NCBI RefSeq assembly: GCF_000299575.1
Contig: NZ_AMGO01000047.1
Span: forward strand, 62,001-126,000
Source: Oceaniovalibus guishaninsula JLT2003
GTDB taxonomy: Bacteria > Pseudomonadota > Alphaproteobacteria > Rhodobacterales > Rhodobacteraceae
DNA: 64,000 bases
Reading direction: 5' to 3'
Shown here piece after piece: positions 32,835 through 40,947 of this stretch; position 1 is the first letter of the stretch; each line of letters starts with the position of its first letter. Both the position numbers and the translations under genes were made by a program. The notes below the pieces were generated by a model. It was not told where the DNA came from, ran no database searches, and saw only the letters and a program-made list of their open reading frames with translations.

Positions 32835-34649
32835 ATGACGACGCCATGTATCGAGGACTATGCGCTGCTGGGCGATTGCCGGTCGGCGGCGCTGGTATCG
32901 AAGGACGGATCGGTGGACTGGTTCTGCGTGCCGCGGTTCGATTCCGGGGCGGTCTTCGCGGCGATCCTTGGCGATGTCGAGAACGGGCGCTGGAAGATCG
33001 CGCCGTCAGGTCCCGATGCGACCGCGCACCGCGCCTATCGCCCCGGCACGATGGTGCTGGAAACCGAATGGACCACGCCGCAGGGACGCGCGCGCGTCGT
33101 GGATTTCATGCCGGTCGGCGGTGCGGGCCCGGCGCTGGTGCGGATGGTCGAGGGAATCGAGGGCGAGGTGACGTTCGACCTCGATCTGGTGATGCGGTTC
33201 GATTACGGGCTGACGGTGCCCTGGGTGCGCACCGTGGACGACACGACGATGACCGCGACATCGGGCGCCACGATGCTGAGCCTGCGCTGCAACGTCGAGA
33301 TGAAGAACGTCAACATGCACAGCCGGGCGCGGTTCGCCGTTCGGCCCGGCAAGGAGCAGGTCTTCTGTCTGGCCTATCAGATCTCGTGGGAGCCGCTGGC
33401 CGATCCCTTCGATCCGCTGAAGGCGCTGGACGACACGGCGGGGTTCTGGCGCGACTTCGCGGGCCGCTGTCCACGCGTGGACGGCTGGACCGAGCTGGTC
33501 GAACGGTCGCTGCTGACGCTGAAGGCGCTGACCTTCGCGCCCACGGGCGGCATGGTCGCGGCCCCCACGACGTCGCTGCCCGAGACCATCGGCGGCGGGC
33601 GCAACTGGGATTACCGCTATTGCTGGCTGCGCGATTCGTCGATGATGCTGATGGCGTTCCTGGAACTGGGCTATCTGGACGAGGCGGTGAAGTGGCGCGA
33701 CTGGCTGTTGCGGGCGATCGCCGGCGATCCCGCGCAGACGCAGATCATGTATGGCGTCGCCGGAGAGCGGATCACCGTCGAATGGGAAGCGGACTGGCTG
33801 GCGGGGTTCCGCGATTCGCGCCCCGTGCGGATCGGCAACGCGGCGGCCGACCAGTTGCAGCTCGACGTTTACGGCGAGGTCGCCGAGATGCTGAATATGG
33901 CGCGCGAGGGCGGGCTGAAATCGCATGACGAGGCCGAGAACCTGATCGAGACGTTCCTGCCCTATCTGGAACGAAGCTGGCACCTGCCCGATGACGGCAT
34001 CTGGGAAACGCGCAGCGAACGGCAGCATTACGTCCATTCCAAGGTGATGTGCTGGGTCGCCTTCGACCGCGGATCGCGCCAGAAGGAAGCGCCGCCCGAA
34101 AAGCGCGCCCATTGGCGCGAAGTCGCGCGGCGCATCCATGCCGAGGTCTGCAAGAAGGGGTTCGACAAGGCCGAAAACACCTTTGTGCAAAGCTATGGCA
34201 GCAAGGCCGTCGATGCCAGCCTGTTGCAGATCGCGCTGACGGGGTTTCTGCCGGCGGACGATCCGCGCGTCGCGGGCACGGTCGCGGCCATCGAGCGGCA
34301 TCTGATGCCCGACGGTCTGGTGATGCGCTATGACGCGACGGCGACGGATGACGGGGTGTCCACCGACGAGGAGGGGACGTTCCTGATCTGCACCTTCTGG
34401 CTGATCGACACCTACGTGCTGATGGGCCGGCGCGAGGATGCGCGGCGCCTGTTCGACCGGGTATCGGCGCTGGTCAACGATGTGGGGCTGCTGGCCGAGG
34501 AATACGACACCAAGACCGGCCGGATGCTGGGCAACTTCCCGCAGGCGTTCAGCCATGTCGGGCTGATCCTGTCGGCGCTGAACCTGTCGCGCGACGAAGC
34601 GCCGGTGGACAAGCGCGCCTGCGCCGAACCCGAGACGCAGGAAGCCTGA
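32835..34649 (+). CDS. Glycoside hydrolase family 15 protein (glucoamylase/trehalase-like)
   Basis: 604 residues, the usual length of bacterial GH15 proteins. The N-terminal trehalase-like domain starts with CIEDYALLGDCRSAALVSKD, then GSVDWFCVPRFDSGAVFAAI. The (alpha/alpha)6 catalytic barrel has GGGRNWDYRYCWLRDSSMML, ITVEWEADWLAGF and STDEEGTFLICTFWL, with the acidic residues expected in the active site. Cytoplasmic; no signal peptide. It likely releases glucose from trehalose or alpha-glucans. The start is supported by GGAAAGGAA before ATG 32835. It is separate from the convergent Ldh2 gene by 6 bp. Confidence 0.88.
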   Translation: MTTPCIEDYALLGDCRSAALVSKDGSVDWFCVPRFDSGAVFAAILGDVENGRWKIAPSGPDATAHRAYRPGTMVLETEWTTPQGRARVVDFMPVGGAGPALVRMVEGIEGEVTFDLDLVMRFDYGLTVPWVRTVDDTTMTATSGATMLSLRCNVEMKNVNMHSRARFAVRPGKEQVFCLAYQISWEPLADPFDPLKALDDTAGFWRDFAGRCPRVDGWTELVERSLLTLKALTFAPTGGMVAAPTTSLPETIGGGRNWDYRYCWLRDSSMMLMAFLELGYLDEAVKWRDWLLRAIAGDPAQTQIMYGVAGERITVEWEADWLAGFRDSRPVRIGNAAADQLQLDVYGEVAEMLNMAREGGLKSHDEAENLIETFLPYLERSWHLPDDGIWETRSERQHYVHSKVMCWVAFDRGSRQKEAPPEKRAHWREVARRIHAEVCKKGFDKAENTFVQSYGSKAVDASLLQIALTGFLPADDPRVAGTVAAIERHLMPDGLVMRYDATATDDGVSTDEEGTFLICTFWLIDTYVLMGRREDARRLFDRVSALVNDVGLLAEEYDTKTGRMLGNFPQAFSHVGLILSALNLSRDEAPVDKRACAEPETQEA

Positions 34650-34655
34650 CGCCTG

Positions 34656-35684
34656 CTAGTCCACGGCGTCGAGGCCGTCGCGGCGCAGGCGGTCGAGTTC
34701 GGCGCGTTCGGCGGGGGTCAGCTTTATGCCGTGCGCCAGCGACCGCGCGCGGGCGGCATGGCGGCGCTGTCCGGGCAGGCGCGCGCCCTGATCGGCGATG
34801 GCCGCGATGAAGCGTTCGCCGCGCGCCAGCGGATCGCCCCGCCCGCCCGCGAAGCGCGAAGGATCGAAGGCGAGGATCAGCTCGCCATGACGGGGCGCGA
34901 TGGCGGTCGAGCCGAGGAAGTCGAGCGCCTCGTCGCTGGTGAAGTCGCCGATCATCGCGCCTGCCAGAAGCTCGATCATCGTGGCGATGGCCGATCCCTT
35001 GTGGCCGCCGAAGGGCAGCATCGCGCCCGCCAGGGCCGCGTCGGGGTCGTCGGTGGGATTGCCGTCGGCGTCGATGGCCCAGCCGTCGGGCAGCGGATCG
35101 CCGGCCCGGCGGAAAAGCTCGATCTCGCCGCGGGCGACGACGCTGGTGGCGAAATCGAACACATAGGGCGGCGCGTCGCGTCGCGGCCAGCCGAAGGCGA
35201 AGGGGTTGGTGCCCAGAAGCGGACGGATGCCGCCCGCGGGCGCCACGGTGGCATAGCTGGGACACATCGCCAGCCCGGCCAGCCCGTGCGCGGTGATGTC
35301 CTCGATTTCCGGCCAGAGCGCCGAGAAATGCGTGCAGTCGTTGACGACCAGCGCGGCCATGCCCAGCGCGCGGGTGCGCGATACGAATTCGGGCAGACCC
35401 CGCACGAAGGCCAGGTTGGCGAACCCGCCCTTCGCATCGATCCGCACGATGGCGCCGTCCGTGTCGGCCAGGACGGGTTCGGCGTCGGGCACGACCTTGC
35501 CGGCCTTCAGCGTCCGCAGGCAGCCGGCGATGCGGTAGATGCCATGCGACTTGCAGCCGTCGCGTTCGCCGGCGACGATGCCGCGCGCCAGGGCCGCCGC
35601 CTGCGCCGCCGAGAAGCCGACGTTGCGGAAGATCGCCACGACCTCGGCGTTCAGCGCATCGAGGGGGATCGTGCTTGCGTTCAT
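34656..35684 (-). CDS. Malate/L-lactate dehydrogenase (Ldh2) family oxidoreductase
   Basis: 342-residue NAD(P)-dependent 2-ketoacid/ketimine reductase of the Ldh2 fold. Visible family motifs are GCKSHGIYRIAGCLRTLKAG with the catalytic-type His, VVNDCTHFSALWPEIEDITA, GGIRPLLGTNPFAFGWPRRD and MLPFGGHKGSAIATMIELLA. Family members include malate, ureidoglycolate and delta1-piperideine-2-carboxylate reductases, so the substrate cannot be fixed. The ATG at 35682-35684 gives a normal N-terminus; the frame is open upstream without similarity. It is divergent from gnd across 124 bp. Confidence 0.83.
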   Translation of the reverse strand: MNASTIPLDALNAEVVAIFRNVGFSAAQAAALARGIVAGERDGCKSHGIYRIAGCLRTLKAGKVVPDAEPVLADTDGAIVRIDAKGGFANLAFVRGLPEFVSRTRALGMAALVVNDCTHFSALWPEIEDITAHGLAGLAMCPSYATVAPAGGIRPLLGTNPFAFGWPRRDAPPYVFDFATSVVARGEIELFRRAGDPLPDGWAIDADGNPTDDPDAALAGAMLPFGGHKGSAIATMIELLAGAMIGDFTSDEALDFLGSTAIAPRHGELILAFDPSRFAGGRGDPLARGERFIAAIADQGARLPGQRRHAARARSLAHGIKLTPAERAELDRLRRDGLDAVD

Positions 35685-35808
35685 GGTCGTTCCTGTGGGC
35701 GGCGGACGGGTCGCGGGCAGCATCGCGCATCGGCGGCCGGTGTCAAAGGTCGTTCGCGGCGCGATCCGTCCTAGGTGGCGCAGGGAAGTGGATGACGGAG
35801 GAACGACG

Positions 35809-36858
35809 ATGAAGATCGGGATGATCGGACTGGGACGGATGGGTAGCAACATGGCGCGCCGCCTGATGGAAGCGGGCCATGATTGCGTGGTGCACGACCG
35901 AAGCGACGCGGCCATCGCCAGCCTGGTCGAGGACGGCGCCGAAGGGCATGGCGGGGTCGCGGATTTCGTCGCCGCCCTGCCGCAGCCGCGCACCGTCTGG
36001 CTGATGGTGCCGGCGGGGGCGGTGGACGAGACGCTGGGCGCGCTGGCGCCGCATCTGGAAAGCGGCGATGTCGTCGTCGATGGGGGCAATTCCTATTACA
36101 TCGACGATCTGCGCCGGTCGGCCGAGCTGAAGGAAAAGGGCATCACGTTTCTGGATTGCGGCACCAGCGGCGGGGTCTGGGGGCTGGACCGCGGCTATTG
36201 CCTGATGATCGGCGGCGATGCCGATGCGGTGTCGCGGCTGGAGCCGATCTTTGCCGCGCTGGCGCCCGGCGAGGGCGAGATCGTCCGCACCCCCGGCCGG
36301 CCCGAGGGGCGCGGCACGGCCGAGAAGGGCTATCTGCATTGCGGACCGTCGGGGGCGGGGCATTTCGTCAAGATGGTGCATAACGGCATCGAATACGGGC
36401 TGATGGCGGCCTATGCCGAAGGCTTCGCCATCCTCAAGGCGGCCAATGTCGGCAACAAGACCGACGCGCCCGATGCGGAGACGACGCCGCTGCGCAATCC
36501 CGAACATTACCGATACGACATGGACCTGCCCGAGATCGCCGAGCTGTGGCGTCGCGGCAGCGTGATATCGTCGTGGCTGCTGGATCTGTCGGCCACGGCG
36601 CTGATCGAGGATCCGGGTCTGGCGGGGTTCCGGGGGCACGTGTCGGATTCGGGCGAGGGGCGCTGGACCATCAAGGCGGCCATCGACGAAGGCATGCCGG
36701 TGCCGGTGCTGTCCTCGGCGCTTTACGAACGGTTCAGTTCGCGCGGACAATCCGACTTCGCCGACCGGCTGCTGTCGGCGATGCGGCACGAATTCGGCGG
36801 CCATCTGGAAAAGGCGGTGGACGAAAGCAAGCAGACGGTCGGCAGGAACGACGGCTAG
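35809..36858 (+). CDS. gnd: Decarboxylating 6-phosphogluconate dehydrogenase (short, YqeC/GndA type)
   Basis: 349-residue NAD(P)-dependent oxidative decarboxylase of the pentose phosphate pathway. Rossmann start MKIGMIGLGRMGSNMARRLM. FLDCGTSGGVWGLDRGYCLM includes the GG substrate loop. HFVKMVHNGIEYGLMAAYAE carries the catalytic Lys and the HNGIEY signature, and VPVLSSALYERFSSRGQSDF lies near the C-terminus. The length fits the short bacterial form rather than the 470-residue enzyme. The ATG at 35809 is preceded by GGAGGAAC. Confidence 0.92.
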   Translation: MKIGMIGLGRMGSNMARRLMEAGHDCVVHDRSDAAIASLVEDGAEGHGGVADFVAALPQPRTVWLMVPAGAVDETLGALAPHLESGDVVVDGGNSYYIDDLRRSAELKEKGITFLDCGTSGGVWGLDRGYCLMIGGDADAVSRLEPIFAALAPGEGEIVRTPGRPEGRGTAEKGYLHCGPSGAGHFVKMVHNGIEYGLMAAYAEGFAILKAANVGNKTDAPDAETTPLRNPEHYRYDMDLPEIAELWRRGSVISSWLLDLSATALIEDPGLAGFRGHVSDSGEGRWTIKAAIDEGMPVPVLSSALYERFSSRGQSDFADRLLSAMRHEFGGHLEKAVDESKQTVGRNDG

Positions 36859-36878
36859 CGCAGCGACGGGGAAAAGCG

Positions 36879-37625
36879 GTGAGGGACCGATCCATCCGCC
36901 TGGCCGGGGTTCTGGCGGCGCTTTGGGCCGTTGCGGGCCTTGCGGCCTTTGCATGGCCGGGCGTCGCGATCGCGGCGGTGTGCCTGTCGTTCGGGGCGGC
37001 GATGGCGCTGTTTCAAGCGGTGTCGGGCCTGCGCTTTCCGCCGCGCCTGACAATCGGGGTGGTCGCTTTTTCGGCGGCCGCGCTGCTGGGCGGCGAATGG
37101 GCGGATGTCTACGAGGCGGTGCCCTGGTGGGATCTGGCACTGCACGCGGCCTCGGCCTGGATGCTGGCGGCGGTGGGCATGGCGCTGGGTCTGCTGGCCA
37201 CGGCGGGGGCGCGGCCGCGCACGGCGGTCTGGATCCTGTCGATCCTGGCCTTCGGCTTCGCGATGATGGTCGGAGCGATGTGGGAGGTGCTGGAATTCAC
37301 GCTCGACACCCTGTTCGGGACCGATGCGCAGGATGGCGGCAACATCGACACGATGACCGATATCGTCGCCAACACCGCCGGGGCGCTGGGCGGGGTCGTG
37401 GTGGCGCATGCCGCCGTCGCGTCGGGCCGCCGGGTTCCGCCGGGCGGCGTGCTGCTGGATTTCGTGGCGATGAACCCGGTGATCTACGCGGAGTGGCGCG
37501 GCCCGCTAGTCCCGCGCCAGACGGGCCAGACGGGCCGCCGCGAGGCCCGAGCGCACGGCGCCTTCCAGCGTGGCAGGCAGGCCGGTGGCGACGTGATCGC
37601 CGGCGAGGAACAGGTTGGGCCATGA
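36879..37625 (+). CDS. Multi-pass membrane protein, DUF2238-like
   Basis: 248 residues with about six hydrophobic helices (LAGVLAALWAVAGLAAFAWP, AVWILSILAFGFAMMVGAMW). A conserved-looking MWEVLEFTLDTLFGTDAQDG stretch precedes the last helix (DIVANTAGALGGVVVAHAAV). The start is GTG 36879, 20 bp after gnd. The last 40 residues are hydrophilic, Arg/Gln-rich, and lie antisense to the end of hpnE (120-bp tail-to-tail overlap), so this tail may be of little functional weight. Function not recognised; the helix pattern suggests the YjdF/DUF2238 group. Confidence 0.6.
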   Translation: MRDRSIRLAGVLAALWAVAGLAAFAWPGVAIAAVCLSFGAAMALFQAVSGLRFPPRLTIGVVAFSAAALLGGEWADVYEAVPWWDLALHAASAWMLAAVGMALGLLATAGARPRTAVWILSILAFGFAMMVGAMWEVLEFTLDTLFGTDAQDGGNIDTMTDIVANTAGALGGVVVAHAAVASGRRVPPGGVLLDFVAMNPVIYAEWRGPLVPRQTGQTGRREARAHGAFQRGRQAGGDVIAGEEQVGP

Positions 37626-38759
37626 CGTCCGCGCCGCGCGCCGCAGGCCCACGCCCTGCGGCGACTGATCGAAGGTCGCGGCGCGTTCGCGCACCAGCCG
37701 CGCGGGCGGCGTCGTTTGCGGCAGGTCCGTGCCGTGATGGGCGGCGGCGGCCCGCACGTCCCCCCAGAGGCGGGACAGGGCCGCGTCGCGCGGCAGGCCG
37801 TCCAGCGGCGACGCTTCGGACGCCGAGACGGTGACGGACACCACGTCGCCGCGCCGGAAAAGCCAGTGCGCATCCGCCCCGACAAGCGCCAGCAGCGGCG
37901 GCAGGCCGGACGGGCCGGTGCGGAAATGGGCGTTCAGGATCGTGCGGCCCGATCGCGGCCCAGGCGTGCCCGGCAGCAGCGCCGCCATCTGCCGGGGCGG
38001 CACGGCCAGGATCGCCACGTCGCCGGATCGCAGGACGCGCGTTCCGTCGGCCGTATGGATGGCGCGCAGCGTTCGGCCGGTGTCGAGCGTCTGCACCGGG
38101 CAGCGCAGCCGCAAATCCACCCCGCGCGCGGCCAGACGCGCCAGCGCCGGATCGACCAGCGCGGTCCCCAGCCCGCTGGGCGCGAAGACGGGCCGGGCGG
38201 CGGCGCGGCCACGGGCGAAGCTGCGCAGCAGGGCGGCGCGCAGCAGGGCGGCGCTGGCCGTCTCGGGCGGCTCGTTCAGGACGGCGCGCGTCATCGGATC
38301 CCAGAACCTGCGCCAGGCAGGCCCCAGCGGCAGGGTATCAGCCACGCTTCGGCCGCGCCGGGCGGCCGTCAGGCGGGCGATGTCGCGCGCCATCGCCGCG
38401 GCGCCGATGCCGGGGGGGCGTGCCGCGCGCGACAGGATGCCGAAGGGGCCGGCGCCGGGGCGGATCGTCCAGCCGGTGCCGGTGAGCAGATCGAGGAAGG
38501 GATAGGCCGCGTCGCCTGTTTCCAGCAGATGCGCGCCGCCGATCCGGTCGGCCCAGTCCAGCACGGCGCTGTTGCCCGACAGGATCAGGTGGTTGCCGTT
38601 GTCGATGACGCGGCCCAGCCGGGCGTCGGGGAAGCTGCGGCAGCGGCCCCCGGCCTTGGGCGACGCTTCGTAGATCGTGACGGCAAAGCCGTCCGAGGAC
38701 AGATCCTCAGCCGCGACAAGCCCGGCAAGGCCCGCGCCGATGACATGCGCGTGCCTCAA
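37506..38759 (-). CDS. hpnE: Hydroxysqualene dehydroxylase HpnE (FAD-dependent, CrtI-like fold)
   Basis: 417-residue flavoprotein that reduces hydroxysqualene to squalene. The FAD motif is HVIGAGLAGLVAAEDLSSDG with GGRCRSFPDARLGRVIDNGN just after. The region VIDNGNHLILSGNSAVLDWA is typical of HpnE, and the C-terminal FAD motif is NLFLAGDHVATGLPATLEGA. The start must be a TTG at 38757-38759, which overlaps the hpnD stop as TTGA; no ATG or GTG lies before the dinucleotide-binding strand. Third gene of hpnC-hpnD-hpnE. Confidence 0.9.
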   Translation of the reverse strand: MRHAHVIGAGLAGLVAAEDLSSDGFAVTIYEASPKAGGRCRSFPDARLGRVIDNGNHLILSGNSAVLDWADRIGGAHLLETGDAAYPFLDLLTGTGWTIRPGAGPFGILSRAARPPGIGAAAMARDIARLTAARRGRSVADTLPLGPAWRRFWDPMTRAVLNEPPETASAALLRAALLRSFARGRAAARPVFAPSGLGTALVDPALARLAARGVDLRLRCPVQTLDTGRTLRAIHTADGTRVLRSGDVAILAVPPRQMAALLPGTPGPRSGRTILNAHFRTGPSGLPPLLALVGADAHWLFRRGDVVSVTVSASEASPLDGLPRDAALSRLWGDVRAAAAHHGTDLPQTTPPARLVRERAATFDQSPQGVGLRRAARTSWPNLFLAGDHVATGLPATLEGAVRSGLAAARLARLARD

Positions 38760-39616
38760 CGCGCGGGGCGCAGGGCGGCGAGGCCCGCGTCGATCAGCTT
38801 GCCGGGGCGCGACCGGCGGGGCGGCGGCGCGGACCAGTCCCGTTCCCAGCGGGTCAGCAAGCGTTCGTAGGGACCGAGCATCATCAGCGCCGGCAGCAGC
38901 CGCGACCGCCGGTGCGCGCCGACCAGCGCCCCGGCGCGCGCGAACGCGGCGCGCGCCTGACGGCCCAGATCGGCGCGGGCCAGCGGCAGGTTGGGGTGGC
39001 GGGCGGCGATGGCCGGATCGGCGGGCACCCCGGTCCGCGACAGCACATCGGCCGGCAGATACAGCCGGCCGCGGCGCGCGTCGTCGGCCACGTCGCGCAG
39101 GATGTTGACCAGTTGCAGCCCATGCGCGAGATCCAGCGCGAAACGGCGCGACGGCTCGCCCCGCCAGGCCCCGAAGCAATGCATCGACAGGATGCCGACG
39201 GCCCCGGCCACGCGGCGGATATAGGCGGTCAGGACAGCTGCGTCGGGGGCGACGATGGCATCGGCGTCCATTCGCATGCCGTCGAGGATCATCATGAATT
39301 CGTCCTTCGGCAGATCGGCCGAGGCAAGGGCGCGCGCGATCTCGGCCCCGATGGCGGTGGCGGGCGCGCCGGCATAGACGGCGTCGATCTCGGCCTGCCA
39401 GCGGTCGAGGAGGCGGGCGGTCGCGGCATCGTTCGGCGCGTCGTCGTCGGCGATGTCGTCCACCGCGCGGCAGAAGGCATAGACGGCGTGGATCGCCTGG
39501 CGCCGCACGGGCGGCAGGATGCGCATGCCGGCGGCGAAGCTGGATCCGGCGCCTGAGACGACGCGGCGCACCTCGGCCCGGTCGGCGTCGGGGGTCGTGG
39601 CGGCGGCGAAGCTCAT
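38756..39616 (-). CDS. hpnD: Presqualene diphosphate synthase HpnD
   Basis: 286-residue trans-isoprenyl diphosphate synthase (squalene/phytoene synthase family) that joins two farnesyl diphosphates into presqualene diphosphate. Both Asp-rich Mg sites are visible: AVYAFCRAVDDIADDDAPND and LVNILRDVADDARRGRLYLP. The start SSFAAGMRILPPVRRQAIHA is typical of HpnD. The ATG overlaps the hpnC stop by 4 bp. An in-frame reading through hpnC is rejected. Confidence 0.92.
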   Translation of the reverse strand: MSFAAATTPDADRAEVRRVVSGAGSSFAAGMRILPPVRRQAIHAVYAFCRAVDDIADDDAPNDAATARLLDRWQAEIDAVYAGAPATAIGAEIARALASADLPKDEFMMILDGMRMDADAIVAPDAAVLTAYIRRVAGAVGILSMHCFGAWRGEPSRRFALDLAHGLQLVNILRDVADDARRGRLYLPADVLSRTGVPADPAIAARHPNLPLARADLGRQARAAFARAGALVGAHRRSRLLPALMMLGPYERLLTRWERDWSAPPPRRSRPGKLIDAGLAALRPAR

Positions 39617-40473
39617 GGAGCGAACCGCAGGGCCTGCAGCCCCGCGCGCGCGAAATCCAGCCGCGACAGGGCGATGCGGTCGGCCAGCGGATCGCCCGCC
39701 CGCAGCCGCGCCGACAGCCGCCTTGCCGCGAAAATTGTCGCGGCTGCCTGCATGCGCAGGCCACGCGTGGCGATGCGGCGGGGCAGGGGGGCGGCGTCGC
39801 GCAGCAGCGCGTCGCTGGCATCGAGCGTGCGCTGGACGACGCGCCGCAAGGCGGGCGTCAGGGTCGGCGCGGCAAGGTCGGCATCGTCGGCGCCCGCCTC
39901 GGCCATCCAGTCGCCGGGCAGATAGCGGCGGCGCAGCAGCCGCCAGTCGTCGCCCATGTCCTGCACGTGGTTGAGGATTTGCAGCGCGGCGCAAAGCGCG
40001 TCCGAAGGCGGTTGCGCGGCGCGTCCGGCATCGTTCACGATCAGCAGGAAGCGCCCCACCGGCACGGCCGAGGACGCGCAATAGCCCATCAGGTCGGACC
40101 AGTCGGCACAGGCGATGCCGGTGGCGTCCCGGCGGAAGGCGGCCAGCAGGTCGCGTGCGGCATCCAGCGCCGCGCCGGAGCCGCCCAGGGTGCGACGCAG
40201 CGCCGCGCCCGGATTGTCGGGATGGCCGTGCAGCAGGCCGGATTCCAGCGCCTCCAGCGCTGCCAGTCGGACCGACGCAGACGCCGTCGGGTCGTCGGCG
40301 CAATCGTCGGCGGCGCGGGCGAAATTGTAGAAAGCGACCACCTTGGGCGCGACATGGCGCGGCAACAGACGCGAGGCGACGGCGAAATTCTCGTTCCTTG
40401 CCGCGGGGTTCAGGAGAACGGGGCGCGCCGACGCTGTATTGCGCCGGGGGATTTCCGCGTGAAGATTCTGCAT
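39613..40473 (-). CDS. hpnC: Hydroxysqualene synthase HpnC
   Basis: 286-residue paralogue of HpnD that converts presqualene diphosphate to hydroxysqualene. It has NENFAVASRLLPRHVAPKVV near the N-terminus (typical of HpnC), then FYNFARAADDCADDPTAS and ILNHVQDMGDDWRLLRRRYL. First gene of the minus-strand arm; its ATG (40471-40473) is only 51 bp from the divergent DUF2141-crtN operon. No squalene-hopene cyclase follows, which argues that the squalene serves the adjacent carotenoid genes. Confidence 0.91.
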   Translation of the reverse strand: MQNLHAEIPRRNTASARPVLLNPAARNENFAVASRLLPRHVAPKVVAFYNFARAADDCADDPTASASVRLAALEALESGLLHGHPDNPGAALRRTLGGSGAALDAARDLLAAFRRDATGIACADWSDLMGYCASSAVPVGRFLLIVNDAGRAAQPPSDALCAALQILNHVQDMGDDWRLLRRRYLPGDWMAEAGADDADLAAPTLTPALRRVVQRTLDASDALLRDAAPLPRRIATRGLRMQAAATIFAARRLSARLRAGDPLADRIALSRLDFARAGLQALRFAP

Positions 40474-40524
40474 GACAATCCCGAAAGAAAACTTACTTCG
40501 CCCCCCAAGGGTGAAGAGGATGGA
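40474..40524. promoter_or_regulatory. Shared divergent control region of the hpn and crt operons
   Basis: Only 51 bp separate the two start codons, so the promoters must overlap. It contains a stem CTTCGCCC (40496-40503) / GGGTGAAG (40509-40516) with one G-T pair, ending beside the ribosome site AGAGGA of the DUF2141 gene. No -35/-10 pair could be assigned with confidence. Confidence 0.5.
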
Positions 40525-40947
40525 ATGACCGACTGCAAGAGGGTTCTGGCGCTGCTTGCCGGTTTGTCCGCGACCGGCGCCCAGATGGCGATGGCGGCGG
40601 ATGTCACGATCGACGTCGCAAACCTGCGTAACGCGGCGGGGCTGGTGCATGTCGCCTTGTGCCCCGAGGAATCGTTTACCAAGCCGCAATGTCCGTGGCG
40701 CGCCAGCGCGCGTGCGACCGATCCGCGCGTGACGGTTACGGGGGTGCCGGCGGGCGTCTATGCCGCGCAGGCGTTTCACGACGAGAATGCCGATGGCAGG
40801 TTGAACCGGCGGATGTTCCGCCCCCTGGAAGGGCTGGGGTTTTCACGCGATGCACCCATGCGGCGCGGGCCGCCCCGCTTCGGCGACGCGGCCGTGCGAA
40901 TCGACGGCGACAGCAGGATGACGATCAACATGAGATATTACCGATGA
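40525..40947 (+). CDS. DUF2141 domain protein, periplasmic
   Basis: 140 residues. The N-terminus RVLALLAGLSATGAQMAMAA is a signal peptide. The mature part is a small beta-sandwich of the DUF2141 type: VANLRNAAGLVHVALCPEES, GVPAGVYAAQAFHDENADGR (conserved Y-A-x2-x-F-H-D-N-x-G-x-L core), then FRPLEGLGFSRDA. The function of the family is unknown. It is the first gene of the carotenoid arm and is coupled to crtN by ATGA, suggesting a role in pigment handling or the envelope. Confidence 0.85.
   Translation: MTDCKRVLALLAGLSATGAQMAMAADVTIDVANLRNAAGLVHVALCPEESFTKPQCPWRASARATDPRVTVTGVPAGVYAAQAFHDENADGRLNRRMFRPLEGLGFSRDAPMRRGPPRFGDAAVRIDGDSRMTINMRYYR

Noticed and set aside
37506-40473. hpnCDE as a hopanoid locus
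   Set aside because: No squalene-hopene cyclase or other hpn genes here, whereas C30 carotenoid genes share the control region. Genome-wide absence of shc still has to be shown.
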